This document shows positions 1 through 12,353 of a DNA stretch of 64,000 bases, piece by piece (the stretch's first letter is position 1; every line of letters starts with the position of its first letter). A program made the translations under genes and the position numbers. The DNA comes from Deltaproteobacteria bacterium (GTDB lineage Bacteria > Desulfobacterota > DSM-4660 > Desulfatiglandales > Desulfatiglandaceae). The notes beneath the pieces were generated by a model. It was not told the origin of the DNA and did not search any database. It saw nothing but the letters and a program-made list of their open reading frames with translations. Location of the stretch: assembly GCA_022340265.1 (NCBI GenBank), contig JAJDOH010000033.1, forward strand, positions 1 through 64,000, read 5' to 3'.

Positions 1-2
1 TG

Positions 3-3353
<3,351 letters not shown>

Positions 3354-3420
3354 ATTTTATTCCCCGGCGATATATGGTAACGGAGGGATTTTCTTTTCCG
3401 TCTTTTAATCTATCAGCTTT

Positions 3421-3452
3421 AAAAAGGGCCTCATTTTTGAGGCCTTTTTTTA
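3421..3452 (+). terminator. Rho-independent terminator after PFOR
   Basis: GGCCTC and GAGGCC arms enclose an AT-rich loop, flanked by an A-run on the left and a T-run on the right. It lies 70 bases after the PFOR stop and immediately before the next gene's ribosome binding site. Confidence 0.8.
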
Positions 3453-3463
3453 AGGGTGACAAA

Positions 3464-3907
3464 ATGGAAATTGCTAAAATAGAAACAATTGAAAGCATTA
3501 TTTCAAAGGCCAAAGTGTGCCGGCTGGGACTTGCCGACGAAAGGCAGCCCTATGTGGTTCCCCTGTGCTTCGGATACCGGGAAAACGCGCTCTATTTTCA
3601 CACTGGAAAAGAGGGTCGAAAGATAGACATCCTCAAGAAGAACCCAAAGGTATGTTTTGAGATGGAACTGGATGTTGAAATTTTTCCCGCGGAGAATCCT
3701 TGCAAGTGGAACATGCACTACAAAAGCGTGGTCGGTTTCGGCCGTGCCTTTTTCCTGGAAGATCCGGCGGAAAAGAGACAGGCCCTGGATATCATCGTAA
3801 AACACTACGGCGGAGCACCCACCGCATACGATGAAAAGCTGGTCAGCGGCCTGGCTGTCATCAAAGTGGAAATCAACAGCATGAAAGGGAAAGAATCCAA
3901 AGTTTGA
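3464..3907 (+). CDS. Pyridoxamine 5'-phosphate oxidase-like flavin-binding protein
   Basis: Small (147 aa) split-barrel protein of the PNP-oxidase-like superfamily. The N-terminal half reads VCRLGLADERQPYVVPLCFG, then a YFHTGKEGRKIDILKKNPKV stretch. This is the usual 'low-grade FMN- or heme-binding' pattern: a strand-turn-strand at the start, then a HTG..GRK phosphate-contact region. I chose the ATG at 3464 because it follows the PFOR terminator and an AAGGGTGA-type ribosome binding site. The longer frame from 3374 would run through the terminator hairpin. Members of this family near redox genes are often annotated as nitroimidazole-resistance-like proteins, but no substrate can be assigned from sequence. 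The cofactor (FMN, F420 or heme) is not known. Confidence 0.8.
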   Translation: MEIAKIETIESIISKAKVCRLGLADERQPYVVPLCFGYRENALYFHTGKEGRKIDILKKNPKVCFEMELDVEIFPAENPCKWNMHYKSVVGFGRAFFLEDPAEKRQALDIIVKHYGGAPTAYDEKLVSGLAVIKVEINSMKGKESKV

Positions 3908-4055
3908 CGCTGAGATTGCGGAAAAGGGCTATTTTGGATGGAAACCAAACGGACTTTTGTCAAGTACAGCTTACCCCATAGTGCCATCTGGTACCCCCAG
4001 GCGTCCCCCGGGAGCCCCTTTCAAAAATAATGGCAACCTATTTCCCTGAAGCAAC

Positions 4056-4320
4056 CTACAACACAATTTGATCAACAGGCCAAAGGCTCTCCATTAACGT
4101 ATCGGGCTGCCTAACAGCCCAAATAAATCCAACGAATTCTCTTGCCATGGCCGTGATGGCAACAGGCCGTATTTTCCTTTCATTGTCAACGCTCAAAATC
4201 GCTCATGAAGACGATCCATACATTTGATTGCCGTGTTCGCCGTAAATGGATCCACCTGGCTCAAGTCGGATTTCATCGTCATTCGGGTTCGTGACTTCCG
4301 GTCCTCATGCGCCAAATGAA
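4056..4320 (-). pseudogene. Decayed IS110-like transposase C-terminal remnant
   Basis: The 480-base stretch between two intact genes holds no intact gene. On the minus strand one frame reads VAITAMAREFVGFIWAV and ends with a stop at 4056-4058, which resembles the C-terminal end of IS110-family transposases. A second frame just upstream reads VDPFTANTAIKCMDRLHERF and then hits TGA where a Trp would fit. The two pieces join through a frameshift near 4180. No terminal repeats or N-terminal catalytic part are visible, so this is a dead fragment. The family call rests on memory of the motif, not on an alignment. Confidence 0.5.
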
Positions 4321-4418
4321 AAATATGCTTGCTTTTTCCCACGTGCTTGCTACTTTATAAAGTTTGAAGATTTTTTTCTTGGTGCTTGCTTTTCCCGGAA
4401 TCACAAGTGTTGGAAAAA

Positions 4419-5396
4419 ATGAACAATCGTTTTATTTTTAAAAGGAAATCAAACGGTTTTTATACGTTCCTTCTTCTTATTCTGGGGCTCGGCGGTCTGT
4501 TCTTCGTTGATGGCTGCGACCGTATTGGAACGGACCCCGGACCGGTGGTTCTGGTCGTCGGAGATCAACAGCTTACAGCGGATGTTCTCAAGCAGAACCT
4601 GGTCTTTGCCTCAGAGGATTTGCCGATTTCCGCAAAAGAGACGGAAAATATCAAGACGGTTTTGCTTGATAACATCATTGATCGTTATCTAATATTGGAA
4701 TATGCAAAAAAACACGGTATTGATGTCTCCGAAAAGGAGTTTCAAGCGCGTTTAAACGACATCAAGAAAGGATATTCGGAAAGCCTTTTCGAAGAGACGC
4801 TCCTTCGAAAATGGGGAGACCCGGAAGTCTGGATAAAACGGTTTAAAGAGCAGATTGTCATTGAAAAGGTTATCAATTCGGTCACCATCGATATGGAACC
4901 ACCTGATTACAAAGAGATGAAGGCACGTTTTGAATCGAATCCAAACCATTATAAGAGGCCTGAACAGGTTAAATTCAGGCAGATTTTCTGCCGAACCCGA
5001 AATAAAGCCGATGAGCTCTACGGGAAAATTCGGTCAGGCGAAAATCTGGCAGCCCTGGCCCGAAAGTATTCGGAAGGCCCGGAGGCGGAAAATGGTGGTG
5101 AGGTGGGCTGGGTTGCCAAAGGGACCCTGGAAGAACCCCTTGACAAAATGCTGTTTCAGATGGCGCAAGGCCATATCAGTCCCGTAACGAAAGGCGCTTC
5201 GGGATATCACATTTTTGAAATCATAGATCGGCGTCCCGGCGGATTCCAGGCGTTTTCCGAGATCATCGGCGATATAGAAAAAGATCTTTATCGAACAAGG
5301 CGGATGTCCTTTTTTAAAAAATGGCTTCAAAGCCTTCGGTCCGATATCACGGTCAAAATCAATCAAAAAGCAATCGATAATTTGGAGTTTTCCTGA
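4419..5396 (+). CDS. PpiC-type peptidyl-prolyl isomerase, SurA/PrsA-like, probable lipoprotein
   Basis: Periplasmic parvulin-type foldase of 325 aa. The N-terminus is KR-rich, then a hydrophobic segment and a cysteine (FFVDGC), an imperfect lipobox suggesting lipidation. A SurA_N-like helical region covers roughly residues 45-170. A single rotamase domain follows around 185-290, with KFRQIFCRT, LARKYSEGPEAENGGEVGW and the terminal GYHIFEI motif typical of parvulins. The ATG at 4419 is preferred over an upstream TTG (4386) because it places the signal sequence at the N-terminus. The stop is directly followed by the start of a second SurA-like gene, so the pair is co-transcribed. It is likely an outer-membrane protein chaperone; client proteins are unknown. 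Confidence 0.88.
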   Translation: MNNRFIFKRKSNGFYTFLLLILGLGGLFFVDGCDRIGTDPGPVVLVVGDQQLTADVLKQNLVFASEDLPISAKETENIKTVLLDNIIDRYLILEYAKKHGIDVSEKEFQARLNDIKKGYSESLFEETLLRKWGDPEVWIKRFKEQIVIEKVINSVTIDMEPPDYKEMKARFESNPNHYKRPEQVKFRQIFCRTRNKADELYGKIRSGENLAALARKYSEGPEAENGGEVGWVAKGTLEEPLDKMLFQMAQGHISPVTKGASGYHIFEIIDRRPGGFQAFSEIIGDIEKDLYRTRRMSFFKKWLQSLRSDITVKINQKAIDNLEFS

Positions 5397-6371
5397 ATGA
5401 GAAAGTCGACCATCTTTATTTTAATGTGCCTTTTTGTGGGGGCGAATGCTTTCCTTCAGGGGAAGGCGAACGGCGAGATTTATAATCGTGTGGTGGCCAT
5501 TGTCAATGCGGATGTGGTGACACTGTATGAACTCAATACCCGCTTGACACGAATCACGGGCATGCCCCCTGACGCACTCAGACGAAAATCGGAGTCCCAG
5601 TACCTGGAGATGCGGAGAAAAGTCCTCGAGATGTTGATCGAAGAAAAAATTGCCGTTGAGAAAATAAAGGAAATGAAGATCGTGGTGCCACAATCTGAAG
5701 TGGATGCGGCCATTGAAAGGGTCAAAAAGGAAAACCATATGACCCAGGAGGACCTGGTGGCCGCGCTCAAGGAGCAGGGTCAGAGTTTGGATGAATATCG
5801 AAAGAAACTCAAGACGGAGCTCGAAAGAAGGCGGCTGATCAACTATGAGGTCAGTAGCAAAATTATCATCACTGACGAAGAGGTGCGGGCGTATTATGAT
5901 AAGCATAAAGAGAAATTCAGTACCAAGGGAAAAGTTCGTCTCGCCATGATTTTTCTAAAACAGGAAGACCCGGGCAACCAGGAAGAAGCCAGGGCTCTTA
6001 AAGAGAGGGCCGGCCAGATCATTGGGAAAATCAAAGCCGGTGAGGATTTCGGAACATTGGCCGCTCAGTTTTCCAACGGTCCGGGTGCAAAGGACGGGGG
6101 CGATCTCGGTGTTTTTAACATATCGGAACTTAACGCTGAAATGGCCGCATCCATTAAAGACCTTTCTTCAGGAGAGATCGGTACGCCGATTGTCAGGCCC
6201 AACGGGATTCAAATTATTAAGGTTGTGGAAAAAGATCAGGGCGGAGAAAAATCATTTGACCAAGTCAAGGATGCTATCCGTTCAACCCTTTACAGAGAAG
6301 AAATGAATCAGGAGTATGACGCCTGGATCAAGGATTTAAGGGAAAAATCGTACACCAAGATCATCTTTTAA
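5397..6371 (+). CDS. surA: SurA-like periplasmic chaperone / peptidyl-prolyl isomerase
   Basis: A 324 aa secreted protein with a cleavable signal peptide at residues 1-26. The SurA N-terminal domain opens with YNRVVAIVNADVVTLYEL, the signature found at the mature start of SurA. One parvulin domain covers about residues 180-280 (VRLAMIFLKQED, LAAQFSNGPGAKDGGDLG, NGIQIIKVVEKD). E. coli SurA has two parvulin domains; this shorter form with one is common outside gammaproteobacteria. The ATG begins in the base after the preceding gene's TGA stop, so translation is coupled. With its neighbour it forms a paired foldase unit for outer-membrane biogenesis. Confidence 0.88.
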   Translation: MRKSTIFILMCLFVGANAFLQGKANGEIYNRVVAIVNADVVTLYELNTRLTRITGMPPDALRRKSESQYLEMRRKVLEMLIEEKIAVEKIKEMKIVVPQSEVDAAIERVKKENHMTQEDLVAALKEQGQSLDEYRKKLKTELERRRLINYEVSSKIIITDEEVRAYYDKHKEKFSTKGKVRLAMIFLKQEDPGNQEEARALKERAGQIIGKIKAGEDFGTLAAQFSNGPGAKDGGDLGVFNISELNAEMAASIKDLSSGEIGTPIVRPNGIQIIKVVEKDQGGEKSFDQVKDAIRSTLYREEMNQEYDAWIKDLREKSYTKIIF

Positions 6372-6393
6372 ACATTTTGCGTCTCCTCATGAT

Positions 6394-7371
6394 ATGGGTC
6401 AAGATCATCAAAAGCCATTGAATGCTGAAACCGATGATTGGGTTTTTTCTTCCGGTATTTCCCTGGGGGCACTGCTCAGACAGGAAAGAGAGAAGAAAGG
6501 ACTCACCTACGCCCAGATTTCGCAGCAGACCCGGATGAGACCCCACTTCATCGAGGCCATTGAAAATGGAGATTGGGATCTGCTTCCAGCGCCCACCCTT
6601 GTAAAAGGGTTTATAAAATCGTATGCGCGTGTTCTGGCCCTTGACGAGGAACGTCTCCTGGATCTTTACAGAGAGGAATCGGGAGCCGATGATTTTTCGC
6701 AAAAATTTGTGCTGCCGTCCGTCGCTCAAAAGAAAATATGGCCATATGTGGTCGTCGGCCTGCTGCTTCTTCTGGCGGCAGCATCCGCCTATTATGCATG
6801 GCTGTTTTTACCGGATATGAAGGGCGCCGCCAACACCGACAGCGTTAAGGTACAGCGTTTACCGGACGGCGAAAAGCCCCTTGCGCCAGAGAGACAGGAG
6901 AAGACGGAACCCGTAACGGTTATAGAAGAAAATGCGCCTCAAACAGCGGATTCGGAATCGGATCTGGTTGCGACGGCGGAGCACCCGGAAGTGCCGGAAA
7001 AACCAAGAGACCTGGAAGGTGAATTGCCAAAACCGGCTGTATCCCGGAACCTCCAGGAAGAAAAGCCCGAGTTGGAAGTCCCGGCTGCCGCTGTAGAAAC
7101 TGAAAGTTTGAAGTTGCATCTGAAAGGCTTTGTAACCGAAAGGACCTGGCTCAGGATATCAATTGACGGTATGAAACCGAAAGAGTATGTATTTGGTCCT
7201 TCGGATATGCCCGAATGGCAGGCAGAGAAGGGGTTTGAACTGTTGATCGGCAATGCCGGAGGTATTGCCCTTGAGTTCAATGGTAAAAAGATGGATAATC
7301 TTGGAAAACAGGGGCAGGTGATTCGAATCAAGCTTCCGGAAAATGAAGAGAGGAGTTCAGAAGAAAACTGA
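6394..7371 (+). CDS. rodZ: RodZ-like helix-turn-helix membrane protein
   Basis: A 325 aa bitopic protein. An N-terminal HTH_25 domain (about 25-95) contains LGALLRQEREKKGLTYAQIS and LVKGFIKSYARVLALDEERL, the typical RodZ/RodZ-like cytoplasmic pattern. One membrane segment lies near 117-137. A long Pro/Glu-rich periplasmic linker follows, then a C-terminal DUF4115-type beta domain (about 233-315) with KGFVTERTWLRISIDG. RodZ links MreB to the cell-wall elongation machinery. This family role is an inference here because no mre genes are in view. The gene sits two bases before tyrS, inside the plus-strand envelope operon. Confidence 0.85.
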   Translation: MGQDHQKPLNAETDDWVFSSGISLGALLRQEREKKGLTYAQISQQTRMRPHFIEAIENGDWDLLPAPTLVKGFIKSYARVLALDEERLLDLYREESGADDFSQKFVLPSVAQKKIWPYVVVGLLLLLAAASAYYAWLFLPDMKGAANTDSVKVQRLPDGEKPLAPERQEKTEPVTVIEENAPQTADSESDLVATAEHPEVPEKPRDLEGELPKPAVSRNLQEEKPELEVPAAAVETESLKLHLKGFVTERTWLRISIDGMKPKEYVFGPSDMPEWQAEKGFELLIGNAGGIALEFNGKKMDNLGKQGQVIRIKLPENEERSSEEN

Positions 7372-7373
7372 AA

Positions 7374-8606
7374 ATGAAAAATATTCTAGAAGTCTTTGAA
7401 GCCAGAGGATTTTTTGAACAGTCCACGGACAAAGCGTCGCTTTCGCGGATGCTCACGCAAGCCACGACCTGCTATATTGGTTTTGACCCGACCGCAAAGA
7501 GCCTTCATGTGGGAAGCCTGCTTCCCATCATGAGTCTGGTGCACATGCAGAATGCCGGTCATCGACCGGTTGTACTGGTGGGGGGCGGTACGGCCCTGGT
7601 GGGAGATCCCAGCGGAAAGACCGAAATGCGCCGGATCATGAGCCGCGAAGAGATCGATGAAAACGCAATGGGTCTAAAAAATCAGCTTTCCAACTTTATT
7701 GATTTCAGCGGCGATCGTGCCGTCATGGCGAACAACGCCGATTGGCTGACGGAGCTCAAATATGTCGATTTTCTGAGGGATATCGGTCGACATTTCAGTG
7801 TAAACCGGATGCTTGCCGCCGAAAGCTATAAACTGAGAATGGAGACCGGTCTCAGCTTTATTGAATTCAACTACATGCTGCTGCAGGCGTACGATTTCTG
7901 GCATCTTTTTAAATATTATGATTGTCGCCTTCAGATGGGCGGCAATGATCAGTGGGGTAACATCCTGGCCGGTGCGGATTTGATCAGACGTCTGGAGGGT
8001 GAGGTTGTCCATGGGCTCACTTTTCCACTTTTGACGACCGCTTCGGGCATTAAAATGGGCAAAACCCACCAGGGGGCTGTCTGGCTTGATGGCGAAATGA
8101 CATCTCCATATGATTATTACCAGTATTGGGTTAACCAGGATGATGGCGATATCGGAAGGTTCCTGGCCATTTTTACCCTTCTGGACATGGATGAAATAAA
8201 TCGGCTTAAGGAACTGAAAGGTTCCGAGATTCGAGACGCGAAGAAAATACTGGCATATGAAGCGACCCGTTTGTGCCATGGCAAGGAAAATGCGGAGCAG
8301 GCCCGGGCGGCGGCCGAAGGGCTTTTCGGCGGGAGCAGGGAGGGGGGAGATAGATCCGCTCCCAGTTATGAAATCGGGCGGGAAATCCTTGAAGATGGTA
8401 TTCCAGCCTATATTCTGTTTGAAAATGCCGGTTTATGCAAAACAAGGGGCGAAGCCCGCAGATTGATCTCGCAGGGGGGCGGCTATTTGAACGATCAGAA
8501 AATTTCGGTGTTTGACCAGACGGTCGGTATCGATGATTTAGTGGCGGACGGATTGCTTCTTCGGGCAGGGAAAAAACGCTACATGAAAATAGTCCCTGGA
8601 TCTTAA
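7374..8606 (+). CDS. tyrS: Tyrosyl-tRNA synthetase
   Basis: Class I aminoacyl-tRNA synthetase of 410 aa, charging tRNA-Tyr with tyrosine in the cytoplasm. The HIGH-type motif is HVGS (PTAKSLHVGSLLPI, about residue 43) and the KMSKS-type motif is KMGKT (about residue 225). The tyrosine-binding region GGNDQWGNILAG is present. A C-terminal S4 RNA-binding domain spans about 340-405 (LCKTRGEARRLISQGGGYLN). Length and motifs match the bacterial TyrRS with the shorter TyrZ-like signature. It follows rodZ by two bases. Confidence 0.97.
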   Translation: MKNILEVFEARGFFEQSTDKASLSRMLTQATTCYIGFDPTAKSLHVGSLLPIMSLVHMQNAGHRPVVLVGGGTALVGDPSGKTEMRRIMSREEIDENAMGLKNQLSNFIDFSGDRAVMANNADWLTELKYVDFLRDIGRHFSVNRMLAAESYKLRMETGLSFIEFNYMLLQAYDFWHLFKYYDCRLQMGGNDQWGNILAGADLIRRLEGEVVHGLTFPLLTTASGIKMGKTHQGAVWLDGEMTSPYDYYQYWVNQDDGDIGRFLAIFTLLDMDEINRLKELKGSEIRDAKKILAYEATRLCHGKENAEQARAAAEGLFGGSREGGDRSAPSYEIGREILEDGIPAYILFENAGLCKTRGEARRLISQGGGYLNDQKISVFDQTVGIDDLVADGLLLRAGKKRYMKIVPGS

Positions 8607-8654
8607 CCGGAATAAGCATATTCATACCGCTTAAACCATTTGGAAGGTCTTTAT

Positions 8655-9635
8655 ATGAAAAAGGGGAAAAAGGAAACCGGTTCCATGAAAAAAAAGGGCA
8701 AGGCACCTGAAAAAAAGCCGGTCCCGAAGCACACGGATCTTGCACCTGTGGTACAGCGTTCCGACACGGCGTTGGTCCCCTACGATCCGCTTCAAATATA
8801 CCTCCTCGAAATTAAACATTATAATCTCCTGACCCGTGATGAAGAAATAGAACTGGCCACCAGGATCCAGGAACACAATGACGATGATGCGGCGTTCAGG
8901 TTGGTGACGTCCAATTTGAGGCTGGTTGTCAAAATTGCCATGGATTTTCATCGGTACTGGACGAAGAACCTGCTGGACCTCATTCAGGAAGGGAATCTGG
9001 GCTTGCTGCAGGCTGTGCGAAAATTCGACCCCTATCGCGGCATTAAATTCTCCTATTATGCTTCTTTTTGGATTAAGGCGTATATCCTCAAGTTCATAAT
9101 GGATAATTGGAAAATGGTTAAAATTGGAACCACCCAGAGTCAGAGAAAGCTGTTTTTCAATCTTGCCAAAGAAAGGGATAAGCTGATTGCTCAAGGGTTT
9201 ACCCCCGAACCGCGTCTTTTGGCCGAAAAGCTGGATGTCAAAGAATCAGAAGTTGTTGAAATGACTCAGCGATTGGGGGGGTGGGAGGTTTCTCTCAGCA
9301 CGCCGGTGGGCGAAGATTCAAGAGAATCCTATGGTTCTTTTCTGCCGGACCCCGCAATGGCGGTTGATGACCTGCTTTCCAATGATGAAAGTAAAAACGT
9401 GCTGACGAAAAGCCTTAAAGAATTTCGCAAAACCCTCGCTGGAAAAGAAGCCGATATTTTTGACAATCGTATTCTGGCCGAGAAACCCCTGACCCTTCAG
9501 GATCTGGGCGATAAATACAAAATTTCCCGGGAAAGAATCAGGCAGATCCAGGAAAAGATCATCAAGAACATTCGGAAATGGTTAAAAGAAAAGATTCCGA
9601 ATTTTGAGGAGGAATATTCTGATTTTCTGAAATAG
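8655..9635 (+). CDS. rpoH: RNA polymerase sigma-32 (heat-shock) family factor
   Basis: Sigma-70-family factor of 326 aa with an RpoH-like layout. Region 1.2/2 includes NLRLVVKIAMDFHRYW, DLIQEGNLGLLQAVRKFDPY and the RpoH-box-like SQRKLFFNLAKERDKL. Region 4 ends with DKYKISRERIRQIQEKIIKN. The ATG at 8655 has a GGAAGG ribosome binding site seven bases upstream, so a TTG at 8640 was rejected. The N-terminal 30 residues are unusually Lys/Pro-rich (four KKxK clusters) and not part of the standard fold. Its place beside the periplasmic foldases suggests a link to protein-folding stress, but the regulon cannot be read from this window. Confidence 0.92.
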   Translation: MKKGKKETGSMKKKGKAPEKKPVPKHTDLAPVVQRSDTALVPYDPLQIYLLEIKHYNLLTRDEEIELATRIQEHNDDDAAFRLVTSNLRLVVKIAMDFHRYWTKNLLDLIQEGNLGLLQAVRKFDPYRGIKFSYYASFWIKAYILKFIMDNWKMVKIGTTQSQRKLFFNLAKERDKLIAQGFTPEPRLLAEKLDVKESEVVEMTQRLGGWEVSLSTPVGEDSRESYGSFLPDPAMAVDDLLSNDESKNVLTKSLKEFRKTLAGKEADIFDNRILAEKPLTLQDLGDKYKISRERIRQIQEKIIKNIRKWLKEKIPNFEEEYSDFLK

Positions 9636-9700
9636 AGCATTGATGGATGGAAAATGGACTCGGTTTCACTTACCGGAAAATCGGATATCAATAACAGCCT

Positions 9701-11521
9701 ATGAAATCAAAGTTTGCAGCATTTGAAGCTCTTTTATTCAGGTGCGGGATCAGGTTTAAACCAAGAAGTTTTAACCGTATGTCGTTGCTCCTGTGGGTCC
9801 TGGTTATCGTTGGCCCCACCGGCTGTGTAGCGGTGGACGGCCAACGATCCCAAAAGGTGACCAAACCGGCCGTTGAAACCGTCGGACCCAAAATCGCCCG
9901 CCCCGATCAACCGGACGCGACCCAGAAGGCTTATGAGAATTTTTTGCTCGCCTCCGTGGCATTGAATCAGGGCCGCTACCAGGACGCAAGGGCGCATCTT
10001 GAACAGGCCATTCGAAACGACCCGGATTCAGTCTATCTGAATACCAAAATGGCCATTTTGTTGAAAGGACTCAAGAAATACCCTGAAGCCCTGGCCTATG
10101 CCCAGAAAAGCGTCAACATGGATCCTCAGGACACCCGTACGCTCGCTTTGTTGGGAGATTTGTATGCCTTAACGGGAAAAGATGATCTCGCTCTCGCGGA
10201 ATACCAGAACATTCTCAAACAGGATCCGGATAATAAACGCGTGAGGCTTCTTTTGATCACCATTCTGGTCAGGAAAAAGCAATTTGAAAAGGCCCTGGCA
10301 CAGCTGGATATACTCATCGAGCAGGATCCCGAACTGATCATCGCCTACTATTACAAGGGTAGAATCAACCTGGAGACAGGGAACTACAAAGCGGCTGAAA
10401 ACGCTTTGAATGAGGCCCTGAAGCGAAACAGGACCCTGGAGCCGGCGCTCTTTGACAAAGCAACGCTCTATCAAATCACCGAACGGGATAAAGAAGCGGC
10501 CAGCGCCTACGAGCTTCTCCTTTCCCTCTATCCGGACAATATTCCCGCCAGAGAACGGCTGGTGGAGGTCTACCTGAAATTGGGTCAAAAAAAGGATGCG
10601 GCGCATCAGGTGGAACTGATCAAGAAGCACTCCAAACCGGGCGAACCGGAACGGCAGTTTTTGGGTCTGATTTATCTGCAGCAGGGCAGGATAGACGAAT
10701 CCATTGCAGAGCTTGAACTTATTGTCAGAGCATGGCCGAAAGACTATAAATCGCGATATTATCTGGCCACAGCCTACGAAGAAAAGGGTGATACCGAAAA
10801 GGCCATGGAGCAGTTGCAATTGATTGATCGGGATTCAAAATATTACCGGAGTGCTCAACTGCACATGGTGCAGTTGTTGATCCTTGAGAAAAAGTTCGAC
10901 GATGCACTGGGGGTCCTTGAAAAGTTGATGGCGCAGGATCAAAACAACACGGATTTGTATTTCATGCTTGCCGCTATCTATGAGGCCCAGGAAGAATATG
11001 ATAAAGCGGTTGACGCTGTCGAAGAGGGCCTGAAGCTGAATGAAAAAAATGTCGATCTTCGATTTCGATTGGGTGTGTTGCTGGACAAAGCGGGAAAAAA
11101 ACAGGCAGGCATTGGAGAAATGCGAAAGGTGTTGAAAATAGACCCGAAAAATGCAGATGCACTCAACTATATCGGTTATACCTATGCCGAACAGGGCGTC
11201 CGCCTGGATGAGGCGCTTTCTCTCATTCAAAAAGCTCTGAAATTAAAGCCTGACAGCGGGTATATTATTGACAGCCTGGGATGGGTTTATTATCAGAAGG
11301 GCCAATACCAGAAAGCGTTAAGCACCCTTTTAAAGGCCGCAACCCTGACGGGCGAAGACCCCACGATTCATGAACATCTTGGCGATGCTTACTTCAAGTT
11401 AAAGGAATACAAAAAGGCCCTTCAAAATTACGAGGCGGCCCTCTCTTTGAAGCACCCGGAGGAATTACGGATAAAAAAGAAAATTGCCGAGGTGCGTAAA
11501 CATTTGAAAACAGGAAATTGA
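9701..11521 (+). CDS. Large TPR-repeat lipoprotein
   Basis: A 606 aa protein made almost entirely of tetratricopeptide repeats, at least 13 by eye. Examples are ALAYAQKSVNMDPQDTRTLA, AIYEAQEEYDKAVDAVEEGL and DAYFKLKEYKKALQNYEAAL. A hydrophobic N-terminal stretch ends in VGPTGC, so the mature protein is probably a lipoprotein. A second ATG at 9779 would place the signal right at the N-terminus and may be the true start; neither start has a clear ribosome binding site. The stop overlaps the next gene's start (TTGA), consistent with a scaffold acting with the following lipoprotein. The partner is unknown. Confidence 0.85.
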   Translation: MKSKFAAFEALLFRCGIRFKPRSFNRMSLLLWVLVIVGPTGCVAVDGQRSQKVTKPAVETVGPKIARPDQPDATQKAYENFLLASVALNQGRYQDARAHLEQAIRNDPDSVYLNTKMAILLKGLKKYPEALAYAQKSVNMDPQDTRTLALLGDLYALTGKDDLALAEYQNILKQDPDNKRVRLLLITILVRKKQFEKALAQLDILIEQDPELIIAYYYKGRINLETGNYKAAENALNEALKRNRTLEPALFDKATLYQITERDKEAASAYELLLSLYPDNIPARERLVEVYLKLGQKKDAAHQVELIKKHSKPGEPERQFLGLIYLQQGRIDESIAELELIVRAWPKDYKSRYYLATAYEEKGDTEKAMEQLQLIDRDSKYYRSAQLHMVQLLILEKKFDDALGVLEKLMAQDQNNTDLYFMLAAIYEAQEEYDKAVDAVEEGLKLNEKNVDLRFRLGVLLDKAGKKQAGIGEMRKVLKIDPKNADALNYIGYTYAEQGVRLDEALSLIQKALKLKPDSGYIIDSLGWVYYQKGQYQKALSTLLKAATLTGEDPTIHEHLGDAYFKLKEYKKALQNYEAALSLKHPEELRIKKKIAEVRKHLKTGN

Positions 11522-12351
11522 ATCTTACCAAAACCCAATTGGGAATCAAAACGCTTCTGACGGCCCTGGCGTTTCTTGGACTTCAGTGCTGTTCCCCTTT
11601 AACGGTCAAGCCCCCCGCTCCCGCATTGGACGAAGAAAGCGTTGCGTCCATTGTTTCTGCCTTTGCCGGGCAGGAAAAAGCGACAAGAACGCTTTTCTTT
11701 ACAGGCACGCTGACCCTGAACAATCGGGGTTCCGAAAATTCGGCGCAAATCCTGATGATTGCGGATAGAACGTCCCGGGCAGGCACGGGGGCCCACTCCT
11801 ACGGGCGCATGAAAATCGAAATTACGCATGCCTGGGGAAAATCCCTCCTTCACTTATTCCTGGAAGGCCAACGGCTGGAGATCCTGGATTTTAATGAAAA
11901 GCGATTCTACAGAGGCACTTTGAGGAGCAGATACCTGTCTGCGCGCATACCGATTCCGCTCAATGGGGCGATTCTGTGGTCCCTGGCCAGGGCTTTTCCA
12001 GCGGTGCTTAAGCACCATAAAGCCGCATCCTTTGCTGGTGATCAGATCACCCTTATGGACGCTGAAGATGTCAAGGTTCAGGTTTTTGACCTCTATTCAA
12101 GTGAGCCGCTCCCGCACCGGGTATCCTTCTTAAAAGAAAATGCTGAAATGATTTTTTCTGATTTCGAAGATGAAGATGGCATCCTCTACGCCCGGCGAGT
12201 GAGTTTCCACAGCCCCGGCCACGAAATCTCTTTGACCATTCGGATCGATCAGATGAAGTTCAACACGCTCATTCCGGAAGCAGTGTTTGAAATGGTCCCG
12301 CCACGTGACTTCAAGACCGTCAATCTGCGGGAAGACCATTTGGAGCGTTAG
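11518..12351 (+). CDS. LolB/DUF4292-like outer-membrane lipoprotein
   Basis: A 277 aa lipoprotein: signal stretch LLTALAFLGLQCC ends in a lipobox-like FLGLQC. The mature part is a single beta-rich domain (about 60-270) with LFFTGTLTLNNRG, GRMKIEITHAWGKSLLHLFL and a C-terminal MVPPRDFKTVNL. This is the pattern of LolA/LolB-type half-barrels and DUF4292 proteins. It begins at a TTG overlapping the TPR gene's TGA stop, with AGGAAA just upstream. LolB inserts lipoproteins into the outer membrane; that function is inferred from fold and context only. A general DUF4292 lipoprotein is the alternative. Confidence 0.68.
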   Translation: MNLTKTQLGIKTLLTALAFLGLQCCSPLTVKPPAPALDEESVASIVSAFAGQEKATRTLFFTGTLTLNNRGSENSAQILMIADRTSRAGTGAHSYGRMKIEITHAWGKSLLHLFLEGQRLEILDFNEKRFYRGTLRSRYLSARIPIPLNGAILWSLARAFPAVLKHHKAASFAGDQITLMDAEDVKVQVFDLYSSEPLPHRVSFLKENAEMIFSDFEDEDGILYARRVSFHSPGHEISLTIRIDQMKFNTLIPEAVFEMVPPRDFKTVNLREDHLER

Positions 12352-12353
12352 AT

